Positions 1-8,603 of a DNA stretch of 64,000 nucleotides are shown here, one piece after another. How positions within the stretch are numbered: the first letter of the stretch is position 1; each line of letters begins with the position of its first letter. Origin of the DNA: Thiothrix fructosivorans (GTDB lineage: Bacteria; Pseudomonadota; Gammaproteobacteria; Thiotrichales; Thiotrichaceae); contig NZ_JAFMPM010000006.1 in NCBI RefSeq assembly GCF_017349355.1, forward strand, positions 1,612,001 through 1,676,000, in the 5' to 3' direction. A program made the position numbers and the translations under genes. The notes beneath the pieces are model-generated. The model was not told the DNA's origin and searched no databases. It worked only from the letters and a program-made list of their open reading frames with translations.

Positions 1-1156
1 TACCTCGAAGCTCAATCAGTATTGGAATACTAGTGTGAGTATCGAAACTGTACTGCTTGATCAAATGGTAACTAAGTAACAAGGAAACAGTACTTTTACC
101 CTGTCCATATTCACCTAGCACTGCTAGTTGCTTGCTAGAATTATCTCGTAGCCATTGTTGAATATACACCTCTAATGATTCAGGTTGAGGTTCTGCTTCT
201 TTTGCCAACCGATACAAAGAGGGAGTGTAAGTGTCCTGCAAAGTTAAATGACTTTCTGGAAGTTTTGCACGTTCAACCCGATATTGAATGTCGGCAAAAT
301 AATCGGAAAAGTCCACTAACTCCAATAACAGTGCGGCTTCATTGGTGTAAGTGATGCTGTAGTCAGGATGATGCTCTGCTGGATTGGGTTCACCCTCTTT
401 ATGGGTGATGATGAGTTCAATCGCTTTTTTCTCTTGATGATCAGCAACTTTGCGAGCGTAATCGAGCCACGCAGATAACGCAGCAGCACTAGGGACATAC
501 TGTGGGCAAGCGAGTAACACTAATGCCCCTGTATGCTTTTCCTCACCTATCCAACATTTGTGCGCAGGGTCGAATTCACCCCCAAACAAGTAGCTACGAT
601 TACGCAAGCACCACAATTGTTTGGCGCGTTCGTGCCATGTCAGTGTCTCCGGTCTATCCAACAGCGTATTGTACTGATCAGCTTCAGCGGAATAGGGTTT
701 ACGTTTCTCCTTCGCATCCGGTGTTCTTTCCAAGAACAGACGAATATCACGCAAAATACTGGCTGGGTCGCAGTTTTGCTCTTGTTCATGCTGGGCAAGG
801 CTTTTTTGCCCATTCCAGTTTTTGAATACGCTTACGTATGCGACGGCTAACACCAGAATGACGAAGAAAAATAGCACTGCTTCCAATGGACTGAGCGGCG
901 GTGTTAGCGGCTGAAGATTGAAGCCAAAAGGCTTAAGTAAGATCATCAGCACACTGCCGATGATGGAGTTCTCTAGGAGGAAGGCACTCAGATACAACCC
1001 CACAAAACCAAAGATCCCTATAAAACCAAAAAAGGCAAAGCGTTCGCGGGTGTGACGATCTTTCTTCCACCATACATAGAAAGCCCACAGTGCCATGCCA
1101 CTCACCGCGATAAGTAGCGCGAAAAGAAGCCAGTCAAACGCAATACTATTGGTCAT
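1..1156 (-). CDS. Membrane-anchored NACHT-type STAND NTPase (partial, C-terminal part beyond window start)
   Basis: An open frame without stops runs leftward from the ATG at 1156-1154 to the window edge (about 385 codons). Residues about 8-30, 40-62 and 93-115 are hydrophobic, giving a membrane-anchored N-terminus. A soluble region of about 200 residues of unrecognised fold follows. Near residue 345 comes a Walker A motif GEYGQGKST, then a hydrophobic strand ending in SIPILIELRG, the usual arrangement just after the P-loop in NACHT ATPases. Known bacterial NACHT proteins are often antiphage sensors, with the NTPase oligomerising an N-terminal effector. Here the effector would be the membrane module, which is an inference. 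The Walker B, sensor and repeat regions lie outside the window. It is divergent from the neighbouring toxin-antitoxin genes, so this edge looks like an accessory or defence patch. The alternative is another STAND ATPase class such as AAA-16. Confidence 0.72.
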   Translation of the reverse strand, partial: MTNSIAFDWLLFALLIAVSGMALWAFYVWWKKDRHTRERFAFFGFIGIFGFVGLYLSAFLLENSIIGSVLMILLKPFGFNLQPLTPPLSPLEAVLFFFVILVLAVAYVSVFKNWNGQKSLAQHEQEQNCDPASILRDIRLFLERTPDAKEKRKPYSAEADQYNTLLDRPETLTWHERAKQLWCLRNRSYLFGGEFDPAHKCWIGEEKHTGALVLLACPQYVPSAAALSAWLDYARKVADHQEKKAIELIITHKEGEPNPAEHHPDYSITYTNEAALLLELVDFSDYFADIQYRVERAKLPESHLTLQDTYTPSLYRLAKEAEPQPESLEVYIQQWLRDNSSKQLAVLGEYGQGKSTVSLLLSYHLIKQYSFDTHTSIPILIELRG

Positions 1157-1277
1157 AAGAAATGATTTTAGTTAGACAAGAATTTGCGCAGTATAACATA
1201 TTGATGACCTTCACCACTGTTCGCTTATGCTATGTTTGGTAGCAAGCACACAAGAGCTTTATCGCAGGGGTAAACGC

Positions 1278-1655
1278 ATGAACCAAAACATCCTGACCAT
1301 CAAAGTAGGCACAAGCATCCAGTCCTCACTGGCACTCGCCCAACAAATGCTAGAACGCCTCGAAGTCGGCGAAGAACCCGCTCCTTACTTCGGTGTAGGC
1401 TTCAAAAACGTCAGCCAGATGCTCAGTGTTTTCACCCCCAAACGTTGGGACTTGCTGGCAGTGTTACGCGAACACGGCGTAATGAGCATTGCCGAACTCG
1501 CCCGCACCTTGCAACGCGACTACAAAAACGTCCATAACGACGTGGAACGCCTGATGGAATGGCTTGCCATCGAACGCGATGCTAACGGCAAAATTTTCAC
1601 GCCCTACTCAGAAATCGTAGTTGACGTGCATCTGCCCCAGCAAAAAGCGGCTTGA
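1278..1655 (+). CDS. Winged-helix DNA-binding protein, HVO_A0114/TumA-like antitoxin (copy 1)
   Basis: This 125-residue protein is predicted to be a DNA-binding antitoxin or autoregulator. Residues about 55-110 (KRWDLLAVLREHG, SIAELARTL, YKNVHNDVERL) form a MarR-like winged helix with recognition helix DYKNVHNDV. The C-terminus ends in a short beta wing (FTPYSEIVVDV). I chose the ATG at 1278 because AGGGG lies about 8 bases upstream; an earlier in-frame start at 1227 lacks such a site. It sits 65 bases upstream of the TumE-like toxin gene and shares the same fold and the PY-x-EI C-terminal pattern with the gene at 2007-2381, so the toxin is bracketed by two paralogous regulators. The antitoxin role is inferred from context. 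Confidence 0.62.
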   Translation: MNQNILTIKVGTSIQSSLALAQQMLERLEVGEEPAPYFGVGFKNVSQMLSVFTPKRWDLLAVLREHGVMSIAELARTLQRDYKNVHNDVERLMEWLAIERDANGKIFTPYSEIVVDVHLPQQKAA

Positions 1656-1720
1656 GGAAATAACGCTAACAACACCAAACAGCATTGATTTCACCCCTCA
1701 TCCGTTGTCATAATGTCAAC

Positions 1721-2023
1721 ATGAAAGCAACACTCATCCTGAAAGACAGAATCGTGTACGAAGGCGGATACATACAAGAAATGGTGATCTGGGAAGTGCC
1801 GCAACCCGTGGCAGGCAGTCAGCATCTCTACAAATATCGCCTATTCTTCGGACTACCAAATGATCGGATTGTCGGTTATGACAACGAACGCCCCAAAGGT
1901 GATCACCGACACTATGGCGAGCGCGAAGAGGCTTACCCTTTCGTTACCATCCAGCAACTGGTTGGAGATTTTTTAGCTGATGTAGAAGAACAACGGAGGC
2001 AATACCATGCAAAACAACCCTAA
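1721..2023 (+). CDS. TumE-like (DUF6516) toxin of a toxin-antitoxin system
   Basis: This 100-residue protein resembles the TumE/DUF6516 toxin family. It opens with a beta-rich segment (KATLILKDRIVYEGGYIQEMVIWEVP), then YKYRLFFG, a GYDNE...KGDHRHYG core with conserved D, H and R residues, and a helical tail ending in FLADVEEQRR. The family length is about 100 residues, so it looks complete. The start is the ATG at 1721; an upstream in-frame TTG at 1685 is less likely. The last 17 bases overlap the start of the downstream winged-helix gene, whose GGAGG ribosome site lies inside this gene. Such coupling is typical of a toxin-antitoxin operon in which the toxin comes first. The target of the toxin cannot be read from sequence. 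Confidence 0.65.
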   Translation: MKATLILKDRIVYEGGYIQEMVIWEVPQPVAGSQHLYKYRLFFGLPNDRIVGYDNERPKGDHRHYGEREEAYPFVTIQQLVGDFLADVEEQRRQYHAKQP

Positions 2024-2381
2024 ACGCACCCTCGAAATCAAAATCCAATCTGAAAAACAGGCGATGCAAGCCTCAGCAGCGCGTTTCCTGACTGCGTGGA
2101 ATAAAAGCGAATACGCAGGCGAATACCTGACGTTCACTTCCCCCAGCATGTTTTTTGAGGTGATCAACGCCCGTCGTTGGGATTTGGTTATAAAACTGCA
2201 AACCCTCGGTAAAACCAGCATCCGTGAACTAGCGCGGCAGTCAGGGCGTGATGTCCGACGGGTACACGATGACATTAAAATCCTCATCGAACATGGCATT
2301 GTCGAACAAGATGCGGAGGGTGTTTGCGTACCCTACGACGAGATTCATGCCGACTTCACCCTGATGGCAGAGGCTGCGTAA
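2007..2381 (+). CDS. Winged-helix DNA-binding protein, TumA-like antitoxin (copy 2)
   Basis: This 124-residue winged-helix protein is the probable cognate antitoxin of the TumE-like gene it overlaps by 17 bases. The DNA-binding part is at residues about 50-105 (RRWDLVIKLQTLGKTSIRELARQSGRDVRRVHDDIKIL, written here in fragments). The C-terminus VPYDEIHADF matches the PYSEIVVDV wing of the upstream paralogue at 1278-1655. GGAGG at about 1995 sets the ATG at 2007. Family members are known as HVO_A0114-like regulators. Pairing with the toxin is inferred from the overlap. The frame remains open after the TAA for another 52 codons (see next entry). Confidence 0.65.
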   Translation: MQNNPKRTLEIKIQSEKQAMQASAARFLTAWNKSEYAGEYLTFTSPSMFFEVINARRWDLVIKLQTLGKTSIRELARQSGRDVRRVHDDIKILIEHGIVEQDAEGVCVPYDEIHADFTLMAEAA

Positions 2382-2540
2382 CCCGCCAACCCCTGCTTGC
2401 TGCTCTTTGTCTGTAAACGGCACATCGCATCGGAAACGGATTTTCCGTATGACCTGACCTATACGACCCTGATTTTATCAGTTCTAATGGTCATGGTAGG
2501 CGGGATATTGTTAGCCTACCTGATACGCTACGTGCTATGA
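2382..2540 (+). other. Short open fragment encoding a hydrophobic tail; possible gene remnant
   Basis: Immediately after the TAA of the antitoxin gene the same frame stays open for 52 codons. It ends in a hydrophobic helix followed by YLIRYVL and a TGA at 2538-2540. That TGA overlaps an ATG at 2537 that could start the RND adaptor frame. Only weak starts exist (TTG at 2397, ATG at 2487) and none has a ribosome site. It may be the truncated 3' end of a small membrane-protein gene that once preceded the efflux operon, or chance. I do not recognise the peptide. Confidence 0.25.
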
Positions 2541-2554
2541 GAACAAAGGTCATT

Positions 2555-3676
2555 ATGCGAAACACCGCCAAATTCACCATCACGCTGACAGCCCTGTTGC
2601 TGGGCGCTGCTTTGCTCAGTGCTTGTGGCGAGACCAAGGACGCGCAGGGCAAAGCGCCACCGAAAGAAACCGAAGTCGGTGTCGTCACCCTGCAACCCGA
2701 AACCGTCACCCTGACCAATGAATTAGCGGGGCGAGTCACGCCGTTGCAAAGCGCCGAAGTGCGCCCGCAAGTCACCGGCATTATCCAGGAACGCCTGTTC
2801 CAAGAAGGCTCGCAAATCAAAAAAGGCACGCCACTTTACCAAATCGACAGTGCCACCTACCAAGTTGCCGTCGATACTGCCGCCGCCCAGCTTGCCAAAG
2901 CCGAAGCCACCTTGAACGCCGCTCGCAGCAAAGCCCAACGCGGGCAAGGCTTGGCAACACGCGGATTAATCAGCCGCGACAGCCAAGATGACCAGCTCAC
3001 CGAACAAAAACAAGCTGAAGCCGATGTCGCCGTGGCGCAAGCCGCCCTGAAAACTGCCCGCTTAAACCTTGCTTACACCCAAGTCAAAGCCCCGTTGGAC
3101 GGTTTCATCGGCAAATCCGCCGTCACCGCTGGCGCATTAGTCACTGCCAATCAAGCCACTACGCTGACCACCATCCAGCAACTCGACCCGATTCTGGTGG
3201 ACATTACCCAGTCGAGCGCGGAATTGCTTAACCTGCAACGCGATGCCGCCGTACCCGTCAAACTGCTTTTATCGGATGGCAGTGCCTACGCCCACGCAGG
3301 CAAACTGGCATTTACCGACCTGAACGTCGATGCCAATACGGGCAGTGTCACCATTCGCGCCGAATTCCCCAATCCCGACCGCCAGTTGCTACCGGGGATG
3401 TTCGTGCGGGCGTTGCTGGGTTCAGCCGTGCGTAACAATGCGCTACTCGTGCCGCAACAAGGCGTGACTCGCAAAGCCAATGGCGAAGCCAGCGTTTGGG
3501 TCGTGAAAGCCGATCATTCGCTGGAAAAACGCACCGTACAAGCCACTCAAGCGATTGGCAGCAAGTGGTTGGTGGAAAGCGGTTTGCAAGCAGGTGAACA
3601 GGTCGTGGTGGATGGCTTGCAAAAAATCAAGCCGGATACGAAGGTCAAGGCTGTGCCAGTCGGCGGGGGTAAGTAA
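2555..3676 (+). CDS. RND efflux periplasmic adaptor (AcrA/MexA family lipoprotein)
   Basis: The membrane-fusion protein links an inner-membrane RND pump to an outer-membrane channel in the periplasm. The chosen ATG at 2555 has AAAGG a few bases upstream and gives a 373-residue precursor with a lipobox LLSAC (Cys at about 24), so it should be a lipoprotein. The domains follow the family order: barrel-sandwich strand ([16 protein letters not shown]-type), an alpha-helical hairpin rich in Ala/Gln (about 95-165), the returning lipoyl half ([14 protein letters not shown]), a beta-barrel ([12 protein letters not shown]) and a membrane-proximal domain ending in KIKPDTKVK. An in-frame ATG at 2537 is an alternative start without a ribosome site. 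The stop codon overlaps the pump ATG by one base. No TolC-like gene is adjacent, so the outer channel must be encoded elsewhere. Confidence 0.92.
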   Translation: MRNTAKFTITLTALLLGAALLSACGETKDAQGKAPPKETEVGVVTLQPETVTLTNELAGRVTPLQSAEVRPQVTGIIQERLFQEGSQIKKGTPLYQIDSATYQVAVDTAAAQLAKAEATLNAARSKAQRGQGLATRGLISRDSQDDQLTEQKQAEADVAVAQAALKTARLNLAYTQVKAPLDGFIGKSAVTAGALVTANQATTLTTIQQLDPILVDITQSSAELLNLQRDAAVPVKLLLSDGSAYAHAGKLAFTDLNVDANTGSVTIRAEFPNPDRQLLPGMFVRALLGSAVRNNALLVPQQGVTRKANGEASVWVVKADHSLEKRTVQATQAIGSKWLVESGLQAGEQVVVDGLQKIKPDTKVKAVPVGGGK

Positions 3677-6600
3677 TGTCCCGTTTCTTCATTGACCGCC
3701 CGATTTTCGCGTGGGTTATTGCTATCGTCATCATGTTGGCGGGTATCCTCGCCATTCCCAAGTTGCCGATTGAGCAATACCCCGACATTGCGCCGCCGAC
3801 CATTTCGGTGAATGCCAGCTACCCCGGCGCATCCGCCAAGATTGTCGAAGATTCGGTGACGCAAATCATCGAGCAGCGCATGACGGGGCTGGATGGCTTG
3901 CAATACATTGCCTCCAGCAGCAGCTCATCCGGCAGTGCCAGCATATCGCTCAGTTTCAGCGCGGATACCGACCCCGACATTGCGCAAATGCAGGTGCAAA
4001 ACAAGCTGCAACTGGCGTTGACACAATTGCCCGAATCGGTGCAACGCCAAGGCTTGCGCGTGACCAAAAGTTCCAGCGGCTTCCTCGTGGTGCTGGCGTT
4101 TGTCTCCGCAGATGGCAGTATGAAACAGACCGATATTGCTGATTACATCACCACCAATATCCAAGATTCGATCAGTCGGGTGGAAGGGGTCGGCAATACG
4201 CAAGTGTTTGGCGCGGCGTATGCGATGCGCATCTGGCTTGATCCGTTCAAGCTTACCCAATACAAGCTGACCACCAGCGAGATCAAAAGCGCGATTCAAG
4301 CACAAAACACCCAAGTATCGGCGGGGCAATTGGGGGCAACGCCTGCCATGCCTGACCAGCAATTAAACGCTACTGTCACCGCGCAATCGCGCTTGCAAAC
4401 CCCCGAACAATTCCGCGCCATTGTCCTGAAAACAGCGGCGGATGGGGCGGTGGTACGTCTCAGCGATGTGGCACGGGTGGAATTGGGTAGCGAAAACTAC
4501 GACGTGATTTCGCGCTACAAGGGGCAGCCGTCGTCGGGTTTGGCGGTGACGTTGGCGAGTGGTGCCAATGCGCTGGCAACCGCCGAAGCCGTGCGTGCCA
4601 AACTCACCGAGTTGGAAGCCTATTTCCCGCCCGGTTTGAAGGCTGAAATTCCCAGCGATGCCTCGCCGTTCATTCGCATTTCCATCAAGGGTGTGATCAT
4701 CACGTTGCTGGAAGCGGTAGCACTGGTGTTCTTGGTGATGTTGGTGTTCCTGCAAAATTTCCGGGCAACCTTGATTCCGACCATTACTGTGCCCGTGGTA
4801 TTGCTGGGGACGATGGCGGTGTTGTACGTCGCGGGTTATTCCATCAATACCTTGACGCTGTTTGGCGTGGTGCTGGCGATTGGTTTGTTGGTGGATGATG
4901 CGATTGTGGTGGTGGAAAACGTGGAACGTTTGATGGTGGAAGAAAAGCTTCCAGCGCGTGAAGCCACCCGCAAATCCATGACACAAATTACCGGCGCATT
5001 GGTGGGGATCGCGCTGGTGTTGTCGGCGGTATTCGTGCCAATGGCGTTTTTTGGCGGATCGACAGGGGTGATTTACCGCCAGTTTTCGATCACGCTGGTG
5101 TCAGCAATGGGCTTGTCGGTGCTGGTGGCGTTGGTGCTGACTCCGGCGTTGTGTGCGTCGTTGTTGAAGGAGAAGAAGTCCCCCCCATCCCCAGCCCTTC
5201 CCCCGCAAGGGGTGAAGGGAGCAAGAAAAAATGTGTACCAAGCTATCGTCAAACGCATGATCCTAAGCCCCTTCCGCTACCTGATCATCTACGCACTAAT
5301 CATCGGTCTGATGAGCTTTTTGTTCGTGAAACTCCCTACCTCTTTCCTGCCTGACGAAGACCAAGGCGCGTTATTTGTGCAAGTCCGCTTGCCACCGGGG
5401 GCAACGCAAGAACGTACCCTCAAGGTGATTGCACAGGTCGAACAGCATTTTATGGACAAGGAAAAGGACGTGCTGAAAGGCATGTTTGCCACTGCTGGCA
5501 CAGGCACATCCGGCAATAGCCAAAACGTGGCGCGGGTGATTGTGCGTTTGGTGGACTGGTCGGAACGTCCCGGTGCTGATCAGACAGTACAAGCTGTGGC
5601 GCAACGGGCAACTGCCGCATTCAAGCGCATCCGCGATGCCAGCGTGGTGGCAAATGCACCGCCTGCGGTGCGCGGTTTGGGCAATGCGTCGGGGTTTGAA
5701 ATACGCTTGCAAGACCGTGCCGGATTGGGGCATGAAGCTTTGGTGGCAGCGCGGGATGATTTCGTGAAGCAAGCGAGTCAGGACGAACGGCTTACCGGCG
5801 TGCGTGCCAATGGGCAAGACGATACCGCCCAGTATCAAATCGACCTCGACATTGCGCAGGCGGGGGCAATGGGCGTGTCGATTGCCACCATCAATGATAC
5901 CTTGTCTACCGCGTGGGGTGGCTCATACGTCAGCGATTTCATCGACAAGGGGCGGGTAAAGAAGGTGTACGTGCAGGGCGAAGCCAGCAGCCGTATGTTG
6001 CCGGATGATTTGAAGCTGTGGTTTGTGCGCAATGCGTCCGGTGAAATGGTGCCGTTTTCAGCGTTTGCGACGGGGCGTTGGGTCTACGGTGCGCCCGTGC
6101 TGGAGCGTTTTAACGGCATGTCGTCGATGGAAATCACGGGTGCGCCAGCGGTGGGCGTGAGTTCCGGCACGGCGATGCAGATTGCGGAAGACATTATCAA
6201 AGGTTTGCCAGCAGGGATCGGCTTTGAATGGTCGGGCATGTCGGCACAAGAACGGGCATCGGGGGCGCAAGCACCGTTGCTGTACGCGATTTCGATGCTG
6301 GTGGTGTTTTTGGCGTTGGCAGCGTTGTATGAAAGCTGGTCGATTCCGTTTTCGGTCATGCTGGTTGTGCCGCTGGGAATTGTCGGCGCATTGCTGGCAA
6401 CCTACACACGCGGTTTGAGCAATGACGTGTATTTTCAGGTGGGTTTGCTGGCGACGATTGGGCTGTCGGCGAAAAATGCCATCCTGATTGTGGAATTCGC
6501 CAAGGAATTGATGGGGCAAGGTTATGGGCTGATTGAAGCAACGTTGGAGGCGGTGCGGATACGCTTGCGTCCGATTTTGATGACCTCGCTGGCGTTTATT

Positions 6601-6771
6601 CTGGGTGTATTGCCGCTGGTGATTAGCACAGGGGCAGGGTCAGGCAGCCAGCATTCCGTGGGGACGGGCGTGATGGGCGGGATGATTGCCGCGACCGTGC
6701 TGGGGATTTTCTTTGTGCCAGTGTTTTTTGTGGTGGTGCACAAGATTGTTTCTCGCGCAAAACACCATTAG
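3676..6771 (+). CDS. RND multidrug efflux pump, inner-membrane subunit (AcrB/MexB, HAE1 family)
   Basis: This 1031-residue proton-driven trimeric exporter of hydrophobic compounds shows the usual family features. It starts [20 protein letters not shown] (TM1). The TM4 proton-relay motif [16 protein letters not shown] is near residue 400-415, and the second repeat begins after [12 protein letters not shown] with TM segments to the C-terminus. Translation is coupled to the adaptor (TAATG). Family members are usually about 1030-1050 residues. Oddity: in the cytoplasmic loop between TM6 and TM7 (residues about 501-517), the coding sequence is a REP-like palindrome read in frame as a Pro/Gly-rich stretch ([11 protein letters not shown]). 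It replaces the usual charged loop before the amphipathic helix, while both flanks remain normal, so the pump is probably still functional. Confidence 0.95.
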   Translation: MSRFFIDRPIFAWVIAIVIMLAGILAIPKLPIEQYPDIAPPTISVNASYPGASAKIVEDSVTQIIEQRMTGLDGLQYIASSSSSSGSASISLSFSADTDPDIAQMQVQNKLQLALTQLPESVQRQGLRVTKSSSGFLVVLAFVSADGSMKQTDIADYITTNIQDSISRVEGVGNTQVFGAAYAMRIWLDPFKLTQYKLTTSEIKSAIQAQNTQVSAGQLGATPAMPDQQLNATVTAQSRLQTPEQFRAIVLKTAADGAVVRLSDVARVELGSENYDVISRYKGQPSSGLAVTLASGANALATAEAVRAKLTELEAYFPPGLKAEIPSDASPFIRISIKGVIITLLEAVALVFLVMLVFLQNFRATLIPTITVPVVLLGTMAVLYVAGYSINTLTLFGVVLAIGLLVDDAIVVVENVERLMVEEKLPAREATRKSMTQITGALVGIALVLSAVFVPMAFFGGSTGVIYRQFSITLVSAMGLSVLVALVLTPALCASLLKEKKSPPSPALPPQGVKGARKNVYQAIVKRMILSPFRYLIIYALIIGLMSFLFVKLPTSFLPDEDQGALFVQVRLPPGATQERTLKVIAQVEQHFMDKEKDVLKGMFATAGTGTSGNSQNVARVIVRLVDWSERPGADQTVQAVAQRATAAFKRIRDASVVANAPPAVRGLGNASGFEIRLQDRAGLGHEALVAARDDFVKQASQDERLTGVRANGQDDTAQYQIDLDIAQAGAMGVSIATINDTLSTAWGGSYVSDFIDKGRVKKVYVQGEASSRMLPDDLKLWFVRNASGEMVPFSAFATGRWVYGAPVLERFNGMSSMEITGAPAVGVSSGTAMQIAEDIIKGLPAGIGFEWSGMSAQERASGAQAPLLYAISMLVVFLALAALYESWSIPFSVMLVVPLGIVGALLATYTRGLSNDVYFQVGLLATIGLSAKNAILIVEFAKELMGQGYGLIEATLEAVRIRLRPILMTSLAFILGVLPLVISTGAGSGSQHSVGTGVMGGMIAATVLGIFFVPVFFVVVHKIVSRAKHH
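5179..5226 (+). repeat. REP-like palindrome inserted in frame in the RND pump gene
   Basis: A C-rich run leads into CCCTTCCCCCGCAAGGGG and then TGAAGGGAGC, which folds as a hairpin (CTTCCCCC, loop GCAA, GGGGTGAAG). The same sequence family appears twice, inverted, inside smc at 43390-43533. The open frame is maintained through the copy. Confidence 0.75.
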
Positions 6772-6958
6772 CCTAAATAGTGTCACGAAATTTATTTATT
6801 AATTGGTCAATCACCATCCATCAGATTGCCACTAAATTATGCAGCAACTAAGGGAAGCCACATTAGCCAACAGTCAAAATACTGAACGCCTGCTGTGTTT
6901 ACGCTATCATAAGCAATCTGTCACTCTTTCCGACATGATCAAAAGGAGGATAACAATT

Positions 6959-7201
6959 ATGTTGCTTGCACCCGACCACGACATTATCCACAGGATTGAA
7001 ATCCTACCCCCCGAAGCACTGAAAGAATTACGCCAGTTTATTGATTTTCTGTACTTTTCCTACAAAGTTCGCTCTCCCGCAGAGAATGCAGCCACTACTA
7101 TTTCTACCCCCAATCCATTAGCCGCATTGGCAGGTTGCTGGGAAGGCGAGTTGATACGTGAGCCGCAAGGGACATTTGAGGTTAGACGAGGATTAGACTG
7201 A
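6959..7201 (+). CDS. VapB-like antitoxin (DUF2281-type)
   Basis: This 80-residue protein is predicted to neutralise the adjacent PIN toxin. The N-terminal half (HRIEILPPEALKELRQFIDFLYFSYK) matches the short helical, DUF2281-like antitoxins that begin with 'LPPE...EV..FIDFL'. The C-terminal half (LAGCWEGELIREPQGTFEVRRGLD) would be the flexible toxin-binding tail. A strong ribosome site AAAAGGAGGA lies 8 bases before the ATG at 6959; a longer upstream frame beginning at 6839 lacks one. The stop codon overlaps the toxin start by one base (TGATG). Confidence 0.75.
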   Translation: MLLAPDHDIIHRIEILPPEALKELRQFIDFLYFSYKVRSPAENAATTISTPNPLAALAGCWEGELIREPQGTFEVRRGLD

Positions 7202-7599
7202 TGTGGCTGCTGGATACTAATGCTTGGATTGCCTATCTCGGCAAGAAGCCGTCTCCTGTCCATCAACGTGTAGCTGCCGCACCGCAAGGGACGGTGTTAC
7301 TTTGCGATGTAGTGAAAGGTGAATTGTTGTTTGGCGCTTATAACAGCGCACGTCAAACGGAAAATTTTACCCGTCTGCACACATTGTTTGCAGTCGTTGA
7401 CTCTCTGCCATTTGATGGTAAGGCTGCTGATCATTTTGGCGAGATACGTGCCTACCTGAAAAAACAGGGTAAACCCATCGGCCCGTATGACTTACAAATT
7501 GCTGCCATTGCCCGTGCTTGCGATTTGACGCTGGTCACACATAACACGGACGAATTCAAGCGTGTACCCGATTTACGCTTGGAAGATTGGGAACTGTAG
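7201..7599 (+). CDS. VapC-like PIN-domain RNase toxin
   Basis: This 132-residue PIN-domain protein is the probable toxin of a VapBC pair. The acidic metal-binding residues are visible: D5 in WLLDTNAW, E41 in KGELLFG, D97 in GPYDLQIAA and the terminal THNTDEF (N115, D117). Length and order fit the family, whose members cleave tRNA or rRNA. Which RNA is cut here is unknown. It is translationally coupled to the upstream antitoxin, and no other gene shares the unit. Confidence 0.9.
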   Translation: MWLLDTNAWIAYLGKKPSPVHQRVAAAPQGTVLLCDVVKGELLFGAYNSARQTENFTRLHTLFAVVDSLPFDGKAADHFGEIRAYLKKQGKPIGPYDLQIAAIARACDLTLVTHNTDEFKRVPDLRLEDWEL

Positions 7600-7645
7600 T
7601 CAGAACATCGAGGATAACCTCACCATGTGGTGGTGCTGAAACTGG

Positions 7646-8488
7646 TTACAAAGCTGTCACCCAAACGCCCACCGTAAGCGTTGCCCCCGGTGGCCCGACG
7701 AATGCGCCTGCCACGGGTGGCACGGATTCGGGCAAGCGGGCGACCGCTACGGCGATGTGGTCGGTGCCGACGATTGCGCCAATGGTCGGGTCGAAACCTT
7801 TCCAGCCTGCGCCGGGGAGGAACACTTCTGCCCACGCATGAGTCGAGCCTAAGTCGGTTGGGGCAAGTTGGGTGTGCAAATAGCCGCTGACAAAACGCGC
7901 GGCGAAACCCAAGCTGCGGGCAGCTTCCATGAACAGATACGCCGAGTCACGGCATGAGCCTGTGCCACGAGTGAGCGTTTCGGTGGTGGATTGCACCCCC
8001 GGTTCTTCGCGCAATTGATACACCAAGGTTTGCTGGATGCGGATGGCAAGGCGTTGCAACAAGCTGTAGGTTTGAATCTTCTCGCCCGGTTGCCAGACGC
8101 TGGCTACCCATTGGCGCAACTGACCGTTACTCACGGTATTCATGTAGGGCGCGAGTACCACTTTGTCTTCCGGCTTGTAGGCGAAAGGGTAGTGTGTCGC
8201 GTAATCTTCCACCAAAAAATCGAGCGGCGACTGGTTGTATTGCTGGATGATGATTTGGCTTTCGATCGCAAGCTGCTGGGTCGGCGTGGTGAAGGTGGCG
8301 ATGGCAACGGAATTGTCTTCCACGTCCCGATGCCAGCGCAGGGACGCGGCGGGCGTAATGTCGAGGGTGGAAGATTCGATGTGTAGTTCGTAGCCTTCGC
8401 GGGGGCGCAGGCGCAAAGTGTGCGGTTCAAGGCGCACGCTGGCAGGGAAGTTGTAGTAGGTGCGGTGTAGGATTTTATAGCGTTGCAT
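7646..8488 (-). CDS. Transglutaminase-like cysteine protease family protein
   Basis: This 280-residue cytoplasmic protein has a bacterial transglutaminase-like N-terminal beta domain (YKILHRTYYNFPASVRLEPHTLRLRPRE) and a transglutaminase core. The catalytic triad is visible as Cys in TGSCRDSAYLF, His in STHAWAEVFLPG and Asp in KGFDPT. Proteins of this family often sit with circularly permuted ATP-grasp and alpha-E proteins; those are not found here, so it stands alone. It is convergent with the VapC gene. A second, diverged transglutaminase gene lies at 25045-25881. The substrate is unknown. Confidence 0.85.
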   Translation of the reverse strand: MQRYKILHRTYYNFPASVRLEPHTLRLRPREGYELHIESSTLDITPAASLRWHRDVEDNSVAIATFTTPTQQLAIESQIIIQQYNQSPLDFLVEDYATHYPFAYKPEDKVVLAPYMNTVSNGQLRQWVASVWQPGEKIQTYSLLQRLAIRIQQTLVYQLREEPGVQSTTETLTRGTGSCRDSAYLFMEAARSLGFAARFVSGYLHTQLAPTDLGSTHAWAEVFLPGAGWKGFDPTIGAIVGTDHIAVAVARLPESVPPVAGAFVGPPGATLTVGVWVTAL

Positions 8489-8603
8489 AAAGGTGATGCT
8501 CTAAGGGATCATTCAGAAGCGAAATGACACTGTGCAGCATAACACTTCTTGTACCTGCCCGTGCTAAACTGACTGCATATATCAGTCAAAATGTTGCCAT
8601 ACT

